This document shows, piece after piece, positions 34,090-44,318 of a stretch of 64,000 nt of DNA (positions are counted from its first letter, which is position 1; every line of letters begins with the position of its first letter). The notes beneath the pieces are model-generated. The model did not search any database, was not told the origin of the DNA, and was given only the letters and a program-made list of their open reading frames with translations. The translations under genes and the position numbers were made by a program. Source of the DNA: Trichormus variabilis 0441 (lineage in GTDB: Bacteria; Cyanobacteriota; Cyanobacteriia; Cyanobacteriales; Nostocaceae); contig NZ_CP047242.1 in assembly GCF_009856605.1 (NCBI RefSeq), forward strand, positions 1,796,001 to 1,860,000, in the 5' to 3' direction.

Positions 34090-34992
34090 GTGGCTGCTGC
34101 TGTTCTTCTAGAAAACGTCTACAAATTTTATAACAACACTCCTGTAGTTAATGACCTGTCATTCAACATTGAGGCTGGAGAAATATTTGCCCTCCTCGGC
34201 CCGAACGGTGCAGGGAAGTCAACCACAATTCGGATGCTGACTACACTAACAAAACCATCCCAAGGAAAGATGGAGGTAGCTGGATATGATGTAGTACGCC
34301 AACCTTTGCTAGCTAAGCAAAGTATTGGCGTTGTCTTGCAGCAAACTAGTGTAGATGGTGATTTAAGTGTGTGGGAAAATATGGAACTACATGGGAGACT
34401 ACATCACATCCCTAACCCACAGCGACAACGACTAATTAATCAATGGCTGGATTATGTTGAATTAGCAGACAGACGGGAAAGCTTGGTAAAAACTCTGTCT
34501 GGAGGGATGAAACGAAGATTGCAAATAGCGAGAGCTTTATTGCATCAACCACAAATATTGTTTTTGGATGAACCGACGGTAGGGCTAGACCCCCAAACTC
34601 GTCGTCGGTTGTGGGAAATTATTCGGGATTTAAATAAACAAGGTATGACGATGTTATTAACAACTCATTACATGGATGAGGTGGAATTTTTATGTGATGC
34701 TTTTGGCTCTACTAAACCAGGGCGCATAGGTATTATGGATGGCGGTAAATTAATTTCTTTGGGGACTTTAAAACAATTGCGTTCCGCTCACGGCGAAGGC
34801 CTAATTATGAAACAGTTGAGCGTGACCACAACAAGCAATGATAGTTCACGAGGTTGGGAATATTTATTTTTTCCTTCTTTGGAAGAGGCAAATATTTATC
34901 TAAATCAACAGCCAGATAAAACAGGAATGATGGTTCGTCCCTCTAATTTAGAGGATATTTTCGTTGAGTTAACAGGAAGACAATTAAATTAA
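34090..34992 (+). CDS. ABC transporter ATP-binding protein (CcmA/DrrA type), orphan
   Basis: 300 residues from GTG 34090, with CGGAG about 10 bases upstream; the preceding frame is TTTTGAA heptamer repeat. Walker A is LLGPNGAGKST, signature LSGGMKRRLQ, Walker B LFLDEPTVGLDP, H-loop TTHYMDE. An insertion (AFGSTKPG) sits between the H-loop region and RIGIMDGGK compared with typical members. This type pairs with an ABC-2 permease for drug, antibiotic or polysaccharide export, but no permease is adjacent: the next gene is on the other strand, 7 bases away. Confidence 0.88.
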   Translation: MAAAVLLENVYKFYNNTPVVNDLSFNIEAGEIFALLGPNGAGKSTTIRMLTTLTKPSQGKMEVAGYDVVRQPLLAKQSIGVVLQQTSVDGDLSVWENMELHGRLHHIPNPQRQRLINQWLDYVELADRRESLVKTLSGGMKRRLQIARALLHQPQILFLDEPTVGLDPQTRRRLWEIIRDLNKQGMTMLLTTHYMDEVEFLCDAFGSTKPGRIGIMDGGKLISLGTLKQLRSAHGEGLIMKQLSVTTTSNDSSRGWEYLFFPSLEEANIYLNQQPDKTGMMVRPSNLEDIFVELTGRQLN

Positions 34993-34999
34993 TTGAGCT

Positions 35000-35674
35000 T
35001 TATAACTGCTGCAACATCGCCTCTACTCTAGCGACACCATCTGCATCGTTTCGCCTTTGGTATAAGTCGCGGGCTTTTTGCAGTAGGTTACTTGCTTGTT
35101 TAGTTTGCCGTCTTTGTTTATACATCGCTGCCATAAACTCATAAGTCTGGGCGTTGTTTTTATCAAGCTTAATTGCTTGCTCAAATGCCCAATTAGCTGA
35201 TTGGAAATCTCCCATCCGAGATTGAGTGATACCTAAACCCACATAAGCGCTAACATTGTTGCGGTTTAATTGAATAGCACGGCGGTAAGCTTCTTTTGCA
35301 CCTGGTGTATCGCCCATGTTGCCTTTGATGTAACCTACTGCATAGAAAAAATCACTATTATTCGGGTTGATAGCGATCGCTCGACGGTATGATGCTAATG
35401 CAGCCTGGAAATTTCCCTGTTGTGCGTGTAAATACCCAATTCCCGAATGAATTCTGGCATTTCTCGGTTCCATTGTGGCAGCTTGTTGATAAACTGCGAT
35501 CGCTCCATTATAGTCCCCAGCATCCACTAACCTCTTACCATCCTCTAGCAGTCTTTTTAACTCTGCATTGTTAGCTTGCACAACCAAAACCTGCCCTTGG
35601 GCTATTGTAGGGATAGTCGCAGTGCCACCACCCAACAACAACACACTCAACACGAATGATATGTGTTTGTACAC
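35000..35674 (-). CDS. Secreted or periplasmic TPR protein
   Basis: 224 residues with a GTG start. A signal-peptide-like N terminus (about 5-26, FVLSVLLLGGGTATIPTIAQ) is followed by about four tetratricopeptide repeats at 55-190 (GDYNGAIAVYQQAATMEPRN; GNFQAALASYRRAIAINPNN; GDTPGAKEAYRRAIQLNRNN; GDFQSANWAFEQAIKLDKNN) and a helical tail. TPR repeats mediate protein binding; the partner is unknown. It converges with the ABC ATPase gene. Confidence 0.85.
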   Translation of the reverse strand: MYKHISFVLSVLLLGGGTATIPTIAQGQVLVVQANNAELKRLLEDGKRLVDAGDYNGAIAVYQQAATMEPRNARIHSGIGYLHAQQGNFQAALASYRRAIAINPNNSDFFYAVGYIKGNMGDTPGAKEAYRRAIQLNRNNVSAYVGLGITQSRMGDFQSANWAFEQAIKLDKNNAQTYEFMAAMYKQRRQTKQASNLLQKARDLYQRRNDADGVARVEAMLQQL

Positions 35675-35936
35675 AGTAATTTTCCCTAAATTATAGTGAA
35701 CTTTTTTCTTGTTTATTAAAACAAAAAATTTGCATTTTGAAAACTGTATTTATCCCTTTTCACAAAATATTAATAATACGTAAATTTTCTCAAAATTTTC
35801 CATACAGAAAAACCAGAGTTTCTACTGAGTTAATTAGCCATGAAGACATAAATATTTAGTGTCAATCTTCCGATTGAGTATCAGCTTGATAAACTAGGAG
35901 CTAAGTTCCCTCATCAGCAATTTCTCAGGATAACTT

Positions 35937-36263
35937 ATGATTGTCACAACAACAGATGTAATTCAAGGTGCAGTAATTGATTCTTACTTAGGTATTGTTA
36001 CCGCAGAAGTTGTTTATGGTAGCAATTTTCTCCGAGATTTTCTAGCTGGTATCCGTGATGTTATCGGTGGACGGACTGGCAGCTATGAACGTTTATTTGA
36101 GCAGGGACAACGTAAAGCCATAGAAGAATTAGAACTCCGGGCGCAACGTTTAGGAGCCAATGCTGTCATCGGTATTGAAATAGACACCGGAACAATTAAT
36201 GTAGACCAGTCAGGTGTTTTATTATTGATCACTGCAACAGGTACAGCAGTGAGAGTACGTTAG
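35937..36263 (+). CDS. YbjQ/UPF0145 family protein
   Basis: 108 residues. MIVTTTDVIQG at the start, GSNFLRDFLAGIRDVIGGRTGSYERLFEQGQRKAIEEL and AQRLGANAVIGIEID are the UPF0145 (heavy-metal-binding-type) family, a pentameric fold of unknown role. AGGA lies 8 bases before the ATG. Confidence 0.9.
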   Translation: MIVTTTDVIQGAVIDSYLGIVTAEVVYGSNFLRDFLAGIRDVIGGRTGSYERLFEQGQRKAIEELELRAQRLGANAVIGIEIDTGTINVDQSGVLLLITATGTAVRVR

Positions 36264-36622
36264 GGTGGCTGAATACTTCATTTACATACACTGCGGTTAT
36301 AGTTTCTTATTCATTAAAGATGGGTAATTTTTTATTATTATTACCCATTATTAAATATCAAAATGTTTTAAATTCCTCAAAATAATGGTAATCTTACTAA
36401 GTTTATCTAATTACCATCCATATAAAAAGTAGACATTTTTATTCCAAAAAATATAAATCAACTTATATAAATATAATCTATTTATTATTACTCAAGATAG
36501 AGCAAATAACTCTTTCTGCTGATAGATATTAAAATCTGCAATTAGCCATTTAATTTTAACGTAAGCATAAAAATTAAGAAAAATTTCGCTGAAGTTAAAG
36601 TAGTCAGGAGAAATAAAGACTT
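36264..36622. other. AT-rich spacer
   Basis: About 360 bases. A hairpin ATGGGTAAT/ATTACCCAT (36320-36348) may terminate the YbjQ-like gene but has no clean T-run. Nothing else recognised. Confidence 0.45.
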
Positions 36623-37258
36623 ATGTCATACGTCAATAGAGTAGGCGACGATGTTATTCAACCTGAACCTACGGTGGTGGGAAGAGTAGGTGATTACCAT
36701 GACCGTGTGCGTTGGGGTCCCATAATTTCTGGTGTATTAGTTGCTTTAGCTACTCAACTAATTTTGAGTGCTTTATTTGGTGCCATTGGTGCTGGTACAG
36801 TTTCTGGTTCAGGCGCACCTAGAACTATTGCGCCTAACGTGGCGGGGAATGTAGGGCTTTGGTCTACGGTTGCTTTACTGCTTTCTCTGTTCGTTGGTGG
36901 TTGGGTAACAGCTCGCGCTTGTGGTCCAATGAACCGAAATACAGCACTACTTAACGGCGCAATCCTTTGGGCGACCACTTTAGCACTTAGCTCATGGTTA
37001 TTAGCCAGTGGAGTATCGGGTGCTTTTGGTGTTGCAGCTTCTAACGCAGGAGAAGTTATCAACCAGGTACAACAACCAGGTGCTGCAATACCACAAAATG
37101 TACCCAACGTTACGGCAGAACAAGCTCGTGATATTGCGGCCGCAACTTCTAGAGGTTTGTGGTGGTTTGTATTCGGTTCTTTATTAGGTTTAGTTGCTTC
37201 CATGATAGGTGCAGCAGCAGGAGTTCGTAATCCTCGCTCTAACAATTACAACGCTTAA
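36623..37258 (+). CDS. Conserved membrane protein (YrzE-like)
   Basis: 211 residues. After a soluble N terminus (PTVVGRVGDYHDRVRWGP) there are about four membrane helices (about 33-58, 75-95, 108-128, 180-200), rich in Gly/Ala, with a Pro/Gln-rich extracytoplasmic stretch (about 140-175). The layout resembles YrzE-type stress or general membrane proteins; function unknown. CAGGAG lies about 13 bases upstream of the ATG. Confidence 0.75.
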   Translation: MSYVNRVGDDVIQPEPTVVGRVGDYHDRVRWGPIISGVLVALATQLILSALFGAIGAGTVSGSGAPRTIAPNVAGNVGLWSTVALLLSLFVGGWVTARACGPMNRNTALLNGAILWATTLALSSWLLASGVSGAFGVAASNAGEVINQVQQPGAAIPQNVPNVTAEQARDIAAATSRGLWWFVFGSLLGLVASMIGAAAGVRNPRSNNYNA

Positions 37259-37335
37259 TACCAACTTAATATAGGGATTTTTGTACAGTTAAGGTACAGA
37301 AAAAAGATTAACCACAGATAAATATTAATTTTCTT

Positions 37336-37360
37336 AGGGACGCACTTTTGTACGTCCCTA
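37336..37360. terminator. Hairpin, possible terminator
   Basis: AGGGACG pairs with CGTCCCT across about 10 bases, 80 bases after the YrzE-like stop. Weak T-run; could also be a spacer repeat. Confidence 0.4.
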
Positions 37361-37457
37361 TCTGTATAACTCATTTAATTGGTAACTGGAATAATTATTC
37401 TTGACAGCACCAGATCAACTAGAACAATTCAGTTATTTTTTGGAAAAAATCGGCGCT

Positions 37458-37718
37458 TCACCACTTCAAATATGATGATTCTATACCTTGCTCTCTTCTA
37501 AGTTTGCTATCTTTTTCAAACCAAGAAATAACTTGTTGTGTTGTCAAATTTTCTATAGATACACCATGCTCTTGGGCAATATGCTGTAAGAGTTTTAGTG
37601 AAGAAATGGTCAATCTTGTTAAAAATTTTTCCGGAGATGACAAAAGAGCCGCATCAACTTTTGCTGATTCTTCTAAAGTGAGAAATTGGGTTGATGGTTG
37701 TTGAGATGGTAAATCCAT
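37458..37718 (-). CDS. Small hypothetical protein
   Basis: 86 residues, predicted helical, acidic N-terminal half (LTLEESAKVDAALLSSPEKFLTRLTISSLKLLQHIAQEHGV) and ending WFEKDSKLRREQGIESSYLKW. No membrane helix or known motif. I believe it is a conserved cyanobacterial hypothetical. It is downstream of, and on the same strand as, sufR, about 105 bases away. Confidence 0.65.
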   Translation of the reverse strand: MDLPSQQPSTQFLTLEESAKVDAALLSSPEKFLTRLTISSLKLLQHIAQEHGVSIENLTTQQVISWFEKDSKLRREQGIESSYLKW

Positions 37719-37825
37719 AAAATTGTTTAAAAAGTCAGTCTTGGGTAATTATATAGCGACTAATTGGTAAAAGCTTTTACCAATCGGCTATGATTCATGA
37801 CCTAAACTGAGATGAGAAAACCAAT

Positions 37826-38509
37826 TTATATGAGAGATAATGGTTTGCGGGCTTGGACTAGATAGCCGCAACGATGTTCGCCGTTGATTAACCAATGAGT
37901 ACGCTCGACTGTACAGTCTGGGAGAACAGCAGCAAACATTTCTAGTTCATGACCGCAGACACTGGGGAATGATTCAGCGACGTTGGAAATTGCACAGTTA
38001 TGTTCGATGAAGATAAATCTTTCTTCCTCTATTGAGTCAGGGGAATCTACAGGGTGATATTCAGCCATGAAGCCTTCAGCTTTTCGCAAATTAACTAAAT
38101 TAGCTACCCTTTCTTTAATTGAACCACAACCTACAAGATCCCGGTATTCTTGGGCTTTACGCTCCCACTGTTTTTGTAAAATGGTCTTGAATTGGTCGTG
38201 TCCGACGGTTTCGGCTAGGGTATCTAATAAGGATACGGCAAAATCACCGTGGCGATCGCTGGCGTTTTTGTGCAAGCGTTCTCTTCCTTGGCGACTTAAT
38301 TGATAAATGTGCTGCGGTCGCCCCATTCCCGCTTGTGTTGTATTGGAATACACAACTAACTCTTCCGCCTCCAAATCTTTGAGATGACGACGAATTGCTT
38401 GGGGGCTGACATCTAATACAGTGGCTAAGTCCAGGGCTGTTGCCTGTGAGTGTTTCAAGAGATACTCTAAAATCTCTTGCTTAGTTGAGGCTTGCTGAGT
38501 AGTCGCCAT
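37826..38509 (-). CDS. sufR: Iron-sulfur cluster transcriptional repressor SufR
   Basis: 227 residues. N-terminal helix-turn-helix (TKQEILEYLLKHSQATALDLATVLDVSPQAIRRHLKDLEAE). The C-terminal part carries four cysteines spaced C-x12-C-x13-C-x14-C (NCAISN ... PSVCGHE ... PDCTVE ... HRCGYL), the spacing known for cyanobacterial SufR, where they bind [4Fe-4S]. With the cluster present it represses sufBCDS and itself. It is divergent from sufB, and two operator-like sites lie in the shared spacer. Confidence 0.95.
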   Translation of the reverse strand: MATTQQASTKQEILEYLLKHSQATALDLATVLDVSPQAIRRHLKDLEAEELVVYSNTTQAGMGRPQHIYQLSRQGRERLHKNASDRHGDFAVSLLDTLAETVGHDQFKTILQKQWERKAQEYRDLVGCGSIKERVANLVNLRKAEGFMAEYHPVDSPDSIEEERFIFIEHNCAISNVAESFPSVCGHELEMFAAVLPDCTVERTHWLINGEHRCGYLVQARKPLSLI

Positions 38510-38546
38510 CTTCTTCTAAAAATTTTTTGAGAAAATTTGACTTTGA

Positions 38547-38560
38547 CAACATTGTTGTTG
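38547..38560. promoter_or_regulatory. Candidate SufR operator 1
   Basis: CAAC-ATTGTT-GTTG matches the CAAC-N6-GTTG site described for SufR. It lies 38 bases upstream of the sufR start codon. Confidence 0.75.
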
Positions 38561-38591
38561 TTAATCTAGCGTAAAATGAAGATACCTTAAA

Positions 38592-38605
38592 CAACATCGA
38601 TGTTG
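38592..38605. promoter_or_regulatory. Candidate SufR operator 2
   Basis: CAAC-ATCGAT-GTTG, a perfect palindrome (extended AACAACATCGATGTTGTT), 45 bases from operator 1 and about 130 bases before sufB. Confidence 0.85.
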
Positions 38606-38734
38606 TTTTACTCTCCACCCCCATTCTAACAGCCGTGTCACCACTCAGTAATACGAGATGAGATTCGGCTAGACCAAAGCCCGTCTCCCATCCTTATCTA
38701 GAGATTTAGAACCGAACACGAGAGAACACTACCA

Positions 38735-40174
38735 ATGAGTGCCACTGTAAAAACCTTAGTCAACCAACCCTACAAGTACGGCTTTGTCACCGATATTGAA
38801 GCCGACACTATTCCGCGTGGACTCAGTGAAGACGTTGTCCGCTTAATCTCCGCCAAGAAGAACGAGCCGGAGTTCATGCTGGAATATCGTCTTAAAGCGT
38901 TTCGTCAGTGGCAAAAAATGACGGAACCAACTTGGCCAAGTGTCAAGTATCCGCCCATAGACTATCAGAATATCATCTATTACTCAGCGCCGAAACAAAA
39001 GAAAGCCAAACTCAACAGCTTAGACGAAGTTGATCCCACCCTGATAGAAACCTTCGAGAAGTTGGGTATTCCCCTATCTGAACAAAAGCGCTTGGCAAAT
39101 GTTGCGGTAGATGCCATTTTTGATAGCGTTTCTGTCGCCACTACATTTAAAGAGAAGCTCGCCAAAGACGGCGTAATTTTCTGCTCCATCTCCGAAGCAT
39201 TGCAAGAACATCCAGAACTCATCAAGAAATACCTGGGTAGTGTTGTTCCCATTGCTGATAATTATTTTGCAGCCCTCAACGCTGCCGTATTTAGTGATGG
39301 TTCTTTTGTCTATATTCCTAAAGGTGTAAAATGCCCGATGGAACTGTCTACCTACTTCCGCATCAACTCCGGTGATACGGGACAGTTTGAGCGGACTTTG
39401 ATTGTCGCTGAAGAAGGTAGTTATGTTTCTTACCTGGAAGGTTGCACCGCACCTATGTATGACAGCAACCAACTCCACGCGGCTGTAGTGGAACTCATCG
39501 CCTTAGATAACGCCGAGATTAAATATTCCACAGTGCAGAACTGGTATGCTGGCGACGCTAACGGTAAAGGCGGTATTTATAACTTCGTCACCAAGCGGGG
39601 TTTGTGTCAGGGCGTAAATTCCAAAATTTCTTGGACACAGGTAGAAACTGGTTCAGCAATTACATGGAAGTATCCTAGTTGCGTATTAGTTGGTGATAAC
39701 TCCGTTGGTGAATTTTACTCGGTAGCACTGACAAATAATATGCAGCAAGCCGACACCGGGACGAAGATGATTCATGTCGGGAAGAACACCCGTAGCACAA
39801 TTATTTCTAAAGGAATCTCTGCTGGTCAGTCTAGTAATAGTTACCGGGGTTTGGTGAAAATCAATCCCACAGCCACAGGCGCACGGAACTATTCCCAGTG
39901 TGACTCTATGTTAATTGGCGATAACGCCCACGCTAATACTTTCCCTTATATTCAAGTGCAGAATAATACGGGTAAGGTGGAACATGAAGCTTCTACTTCC
40001 AAAATAGGGGAAGATCAACTATTTTTCTTTGCTCAACGCGGTATTTCTTCGGAGGACGCTATTTCTATGATGATTAGCGGCTTCTGTAAGGATGTGTTTA
40101 ATCAGCTACCGATGGAGTTTGCGGTGGAAGCTGATAAGTTGTTGAGTTTGAAGTTGGAAGGTAGTGTGGGTTAG
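38735..40174 (+). CDS. sufB: Fe-S cluster assembly scaffold SufB
   Basis: 479 residues. Typical SufB landmarks are [66 protein letters not shown], and the C-terminal [10 protein letters not shown] and [21 protein letters not shown]. With SufC and SufD it builds Fe-S clusters; in cyanobacteria SUF is the main system, including for photosystem I. First gene of the operon, 225 bases from divergent sufR. Confidence 0.97.
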   Translation: MSATVKTLVNQPYKYGFVTDIEADTIPRGLSEDVVRLISAKKNEPEFMLEYRLKAFRQWQKMTEPTWPSVKYPPIDYQNIIYYSAPKQKKAKLNSLDEVDPTLIETFEKLGIPLSEQKRLANVAVDAIFDSVSVATTFKEKLAKDGVIFCSISEALQEHPELIKKYLGSVVPIADNYFAALNAAVFSDGSFVYIPKGVKCPMELSTYFRINSGDTGQFERTLIVAEEGSYVSYLEGCTAPMYDSNQLHAAVVELIALDNAEIKYSTVQNWYAGDANGKGGIYNFVTKRGLCQGVNSKISWTQVETGSAITWKYPSCVLVGDNSVGEFYSVALTNNMQQADTGTKMIHVGKNTRSTIISKGISAGQSSNSYRGLVKINPTATGARNYSQCDSMLIGDNAHANTFPYIQVQNNTGKVEHEASTSKIGEDQLFFFAQRGISSEDAISMMISGFCKDVFNQLPMEFAVEADKLLSLKLEGSVG

Positions 40175-40249
40175 GGAATTTTAACGCAGAGAAGCGCTGA
40201 GGTTGGCGCTGAGGTACGCGGAGAAGAGAAGAGAGAAGAGAGAGAGAAC

Positions 40250-41038
40250 ATGATTATTGAAAATAGTGAAGTTGTGCTGTCGGTGAAGAATTTGACGGCG
40301 GAGGTTGATGGTACGCCCATTCTCAAGGGTGTGAATCTTGAGGTGCGTTCTGGTGAAATCCATGCGATTATGGGGCCGAATGGTTCTGGTAAGAGTACTT
40401 TTTCTAAGGTGTTGGCGGGACATCCTGCTTATACGGTGACTGGTGGTGAGGTAATTTTTCAAGGACAGAATTTATTGGAGTTGGAACCGGAGGAGCGGGC
40501 GCGGACTGGTGTGTTTCTGGCGTTCCAGTATCCTTTGGAAATTCCTGGTGTGAGTAATTTGGATTTCTTGCGGGTGGCTTATAATTCTCGTCGCAAAGCC
40601 CAAGGGTTGGAGGAAATTGATACCTTTGATTTTGACGACTTGATTGAGGAAAAGTTGGAAGTGGTGAAGATGAATCCTGCTTTCCTGAATCGGAGTGTGA
40701 ATGAAGGGTTTTCTGGTGGTGAGAAGAAGCGCAATGAGATTCTGCAAATGGCGCTGCTGGAACCGAAGTTGGCAATTTTGGATGAGACTGATTCTGGTTT
40801 AGATATTGATGCACTGAAAATTGTGGCTCATGGTGTGAATCAACTCGCTAGTCCAGAAAATGCCACGATTATGATTACTCACTACCAACGGTTACTCGAT
40901 TATATTGTGCCGGATTTTGTCCATGTGATGGCACGGGGGCAGATAATTACTAGTGGTGGTAAGGAATTGGCACTAGAGTTAGAGTCGCGTGGTTATGACT
41001 GGCTACTAGAAGATGCTGCTGTTGAGGTGGGTGTGTAA
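40250..41038 (+). CDS. sufC: Fe-S cluster assembly ATPase SufC
   Basis: 262 residues, ABC-type ATPase. Walker A is [10 protein letters not shown], signature [15 protein letters not shown], Walker [18 protein letters not shown]-loop [12 protein letters not shown]. It drives the SufBCD complex. A purine-rich AGAAGAGAGA stretch precedes the ATG. The stop overlaps sufD as TAATG. Confidence 0.97.
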   Translation: MIIENSEVVLSVKNLTAEVDGTPILKGVNLEVRSGEIHAIMGPNGSGKSTFSKVLAGHPAYTVTGGEVIFQGQNLLELEPEERARTGVFLAFQYPLEIPGVSNLDFLRVAYNSRRKAQGLEEIDTFDFDDLIEEKLEVVKMNPAFLNRSVNEGFSGGEKKRNEILQMALLEPKLAILDETDSGLDIDALKIVAHGVNQLASPENATIMITHYQRLLDYIVPDFVHVMARGQIITSGGKELALELESRGYDWLLEDAAVEVGV

Positions 41039-42402
41039 TGACGATGCAAGTTTCTCCTAGTGCAATTGCTAACTCGGATGTGGTGAATTTGACATCGAGT
41101 TTGTTGGATAGAGATAGTTATTTGGTTAGTTTGTTAAATCAGGTAACTGTACCAGCGACAGAGGGATGGTTACAGGAATTGCGTGAACGGGCGACGAATT
41201 GGGTACGTCATTCGGTGATTCCCAACACCCGTGAGGAAGAATGGCGGTTTACCGATTTGTCGGCGTTGCGGCGGGTGGAATTTCATCATGCGGCGCACAC
41301 TGATGTAGAGAAGCTGCATGAAATGTCTCTACGGGGTACGGGCGATAACGGATTGGTGTTTGTGAATGGGGTTTACACACCAGAATTATCAAACATCGCC
41401 AATTTACCAACAGGTATAGTCGTTGGTAATTTATCTGCATTACCCATCACTGAGCAGGAACGTGTACAAAAATATTTAGCACAATCGGAAGGTGCGTTAG
41501 AAGTATTCACCGCCCTGAATACGGCTGGTATCTCTGATGTTGCTGTGGTGTTGGTGGCAAAGAATGTCATTGTGGAAACACCAATACATCTATTATTTGT
41601 TTCTGTGGCTGATGAGACGGCGACGATTTCCCAACCACGGTGTTTAGTCGTGGCGGAAAGTGGTTCCCAAGTGAGTGTAGTTGAAGAGTTTGTTACCCCC
41701 AATGCAGACGAAGGGGTTTACCTTACCAACGCAGTTACGGAAATTACGATCGCCGACAATGCCCAAGTGGTTCACACTAGGATTGAGAATGAAAGTAAGC
41801 AGGCTTTCCATATCGGCAAAACTGCTGTTACCCAGGGGCGTTATAGCCGCTATACTTGTCACGCCATAACTTTAGGTGGGAAAATATCACGCCATAATTT
41901 AGAGATTTTGCAGACTGGTGAACAAACCGAAACTACTCTCAACGGTTTGACAATGATAGCTAGTAACCAATTAGCAGATACTCATAGTGCGATCGCTCTC
42001 AATCATCCCTATGGTACAAGTAAGCAACTGCATAAATGTATTGTAGGCGATCGCGCTCACGCTGTCTTTAACGGTAAAGTTTTCGTCCCCAAGCCAGCCC
42101 AGCTAACAGATGCAGCCCAGTTAAACCGCAACTTGCTGTTATCATCAAAAGCTAGAGTTGATACCAAACCCCAATTAGAAATTACCGCCGACAACGTAAA
42201 ATGCGCCCACGGTGCAACCGTTAGCCAGTTAGAAGACGATGAAATATTCTACCTGCAAAGCCGGGGAATAGATGCCAACGACGCACGAAAGTTATTAGTA
42301 AACGCCTTCGCCGCCGAAATCATCAACCAAATACCAGTTCCTTCTCTGCGAAACAAATTACTCACCACCGTCACTAGTTTTAAATCCTTAACTAACGACT
42401 AA
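41038..42402 (+). CDS. sufD: Fe-S cluster assembly protein SufD
   Basis: 454 residues. EEEWRFTDLSALRR near residue 65, the beta-helix core, and the C-terminal CAHGATVSQLEDDEIFYLQSRGIDANDARKLLVNAFA define SufD. The start overlaps the sufC stop by one base, so translation is coupled; a second ATG two codons later is possible. The stop codon TAA lies in a TGACTAA heptamer array. Confidence 0.96.
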   Translation: MTMQVSPSAIANSDVVNLTSSLLDRDSYLVSLLNQVTVPATEGWLQELRERATNWVRHSVIPNTREEEWRFTDLSALRRVEFHHAAHTDVEKLHEMSLRGTGDNGLVFVNGVYTPELSNIANLPTGIVVGNLSALPITEQERVQKYLAQSEGALEVFTALNTAGISDVAVVLVAKNVIVETPIHLLFVSVADETATISQPRCLVVAESGSQVSVVEEFVTPNADEGVYLTNAVTEITIADNAQVVHTRIENESKQAFHIGKTAVTQGRYSRYTCHAITLGGKISRHNLEILQTGEQTETTLNGLTMIASNQLADTHSAIALNHPYGTSKQLHKCIVGDRAHAVFNGKVFVPKPAQLTDAAQLNRNLLLSSKARVDTKPQLEITADNVKCAHGATVSQLEDDEIFYLQSRGIDANDARKLLVNAFAAEIINQIPVPSLRNKLLTTVTSFKSLTND

Positions 42403-42436
42403 TGACTAATGACTATTGACTATTGACTAATTACCA
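42394..42436. repeat. TGACTAA heptamers across the sufD stop
   Basis: About five units (GACTAAT/GACTATT) covering the end of sufD and the 34-base gap to sufS. Confidence 0.75.
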
Positions 42437-43699
42437 ATGACTTATACACCTACCAAAACCCTTGCAGATAAAGTCCGCGCCGACTTCCCTATATTACGTG
42501 AGGAAGTCAATGGTAAAACCTTAGTTTACCTAGATAACGCGGCGACATCGCAAAAACCCTTGTTCGTCTTAAATGCACTCAGGGATTATTACGAGCAATA
42601 TAACTCCAATGTGCATCGCGGAGCGCATACCCTCAGCGCCAAAGCCACCGACGCTTATGAAGGCGCACGGGACAAAATCGCTAAATTTATTAATGCAGCC
42701 TCCCGCCAAGAAATTGTTTACACCCGCAACGCCAGCGAAGCGATTAACCTCGTCGCCTATAGCTGGGGGATGAACAATTTACAAGCAGGCGACGAAATTA
42801 TTCTGTCGGTGATGGAACACCACAGTAATATAGTTCCCTGGCAATTTGTGGCTCAAAAAACGGGTGCAGTTCTTAAGTTTGTGGAATTGACACCAGAACA
42901 AACCTTGGATATGGAACAGTTTAAACAACTGATTTCGGAAAAAACAAAACTGGTTTCCATTGTCCACGTTTCTAATACATTGGGTTGTATAAATCCAGTG
43001 GCAGAGATTGCGGAAATTACTCACAGATACGGCGCGAAATTCTTAGTTGATGCTTGTCAAAGTGTTCCCCATATGCCTATCGATGTCCAGCAAATAGACT
43101 GTGACTGGCTGGTAGCATCTGGGCATAAAATGTGCGCTCCCACAGGCATCGGATTCTTATACGGTAAGTTGGCATTATTAGAAGCCATGCCCCCATTTTT
43201 TGGTGGTGGGGAAATGATAGCCGAGGTATATCTAGACCATTCTACCTATGCCGAATTACCCCATAAATTTGAGGCTGGTACACCTGCAATTGGTGAGGCG
43301 ATCGCTCTTGGTGCAGCGATAGATTATCTTACTGATATCGGCATGGATAAAATCCACGCCTACGAAGCTGAATTAACGGCTTATTTGTGGCAAAAATTAG
43401 AGCAAATTCCTCAAATTACCCTCTATGGCCCCACACCGGATGCTCATGGAGGAGGTAGAGCCGCATTAGCCACATTTACAATTGAAGGTATCCACGCTAA
43501 CGACCTATCTACACTATTAGATCAAGAAGGTGTAGCCATTCGTTCTGGACACCACTGCACCCAACCATTACACCGCCACTTAGGTTTAGCTGGAACCGCA
43601 AGAGCTAGTTTATCTTTCTACAATACCCGTGAGGAAATTGATGTATTCATCAAAGCACTCAAGGAAACCATTGACTTTTTTGCTGGGATCTTTGGATGA
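42437..43699 (+). CDS. sufS: Cysteine desulfurase SufS
   Basis: 420 residues, group II cysteine desulfurase. PLP lysine is in [17 protein letters not shown], active Cys in [31 protein letters not shown] and [13 protein letters not shown] are SufS-type. It supplies sulfur to SufBCD, the last gene of the operon, and is followed by a strong terminator. Confidence 0.96.
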   Translation: MTYTPTKTLADKVRADFPILREEVNGKTLVYLDNAATSQKPLFVLNALRDYYEQYNSNVHRGAHTLSAKATDAYEGARDKIAKFINAASRQEIVYTRNASEAINLVAYSWGMNNLQAGDEIILSVMEHHSNIVPWQFVAQKTGAVLKFVELTPEQTLDMEQFKQLISEKTKLVSIVHVSNTLGCINPVAEIAEITHRYGAKFLVDACQSVPHMPIDVQQIDCDWLVASGHKMCAPTGIGFLYGKLALLEAMPPFFGGGEMIAEVYLDHSTYAELPHKFEAGTPAIGEAIALGAAIDYLTDIGMDKIHAYEAELTAYLWQKLEQIPQITLYGPTPDAHGGGRAALATFTIEGIHANDLSTLLDQEGVAIRSGHHCTQPLHRHLGLAGTARASLSFYNTREEIDVFIKALKETIDFFAGIFG

Positions 43700-43704
43700 T
43701 TGAG

Positions 43705-43732
43705 GGTGGGCATTGCCCACCTTTTGATTTTT
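43705..43732 (+). terminator. Terminator of the suf operon
   Basis: GGTGGGC (43705-43711) pairs with GCCCACC (43715-43721), loop ATT, then TTTTGATTTTT. It begins 6 bases after the sufS stop. Confidence 0.85.
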
Positions 43733-44182
43733 ATGAAAAAATCTACTTTAACTCTGCTATGTTTGGTTTGGGTTTTGATTCCTCATGGGGCGATCGCAGG
43801 AGGTTCAAGTTGGGAATATCAAGTCGTTAAGTTCAACAAAACATCCCCGACATCAGCACAATTCTCTCTACGTCGCACAAGGCGAGAACCGGACTATCCT
43901 AGAAAAGAGTGCAAAGAAATTGTAGTACGCGCTCGATATCGTCCTGAAGCATTTTGGCGACGGACATGGAGTAGATTTGTTTCTCGAAGAACGCAAAATC
44001 AAGCTCTTCGCTTACTCCAAGAATCATTTCAAAAGAAAAAACCAATCAGATTTGGTGAAATAGGTAGTGGTTTGAAAAAAGTAAATAGTAAAACTTGTGT
44101 TTTTGAAAGTAGGGGACTTGATGTGCGTCAAGAGCATCCGAGTAAACAAAATGCCGTATATTCCTATCACGATCCCATTTAG
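43733..44182 (+). CDS. Small secreted basic protein of unknown function
   Basis: 149 residues from ATG 43733 (an upstream TTG frame would overlap the suf terminator). A clear signal peptide MKKSTLTLLCLVWVLIPHGAIAG, cleavage after AIA-GG, is followed by an Arg/Lys-rich mature part (SLRRTRREPDYPRKECKEIVVRAR; SRFVSRRTQNQALRLL). Two cysteines (in RKECKE and SKTCVFE) could form a disulfide. No known domain; no ribosome site because the terminator T-run precedes the ATG. Confidence 0.7.
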   Translation: MKKSTLTLLCLVWVLIPHGAIAGGSSWEYQVVKFNKTSPTSAQFSLRRTRREPDYPRKECKEIVVRARYRPEAFWRRTWSRFVSRRTQNQALRLLQESFQKKKPIRFGEIGSGLKKVNSKTCVFESRGLDVRQEHPSKQNAVYSYHDPI

Positions 44183-44318
44183 CCTCATTGAGAATGTGAG
44201 TTCGACAGAACCTAACCCCAACCCCTGCTTATCCGAACCGTATTGCATGGATAGGGGTTCTTCCGAATTTATCGAACTCACGTCATTGAGAGTGTTCAAA
44301 TCTTTTTTGTAAACTACT

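Noticed and set aside
40404..40814. 136-codon minus-strand frame inside sufC
   Set aside because: Antisense to a solid gene, Pro/His/Ser/Gln-rich composition typical of a reversed GC-biased codon pattern.
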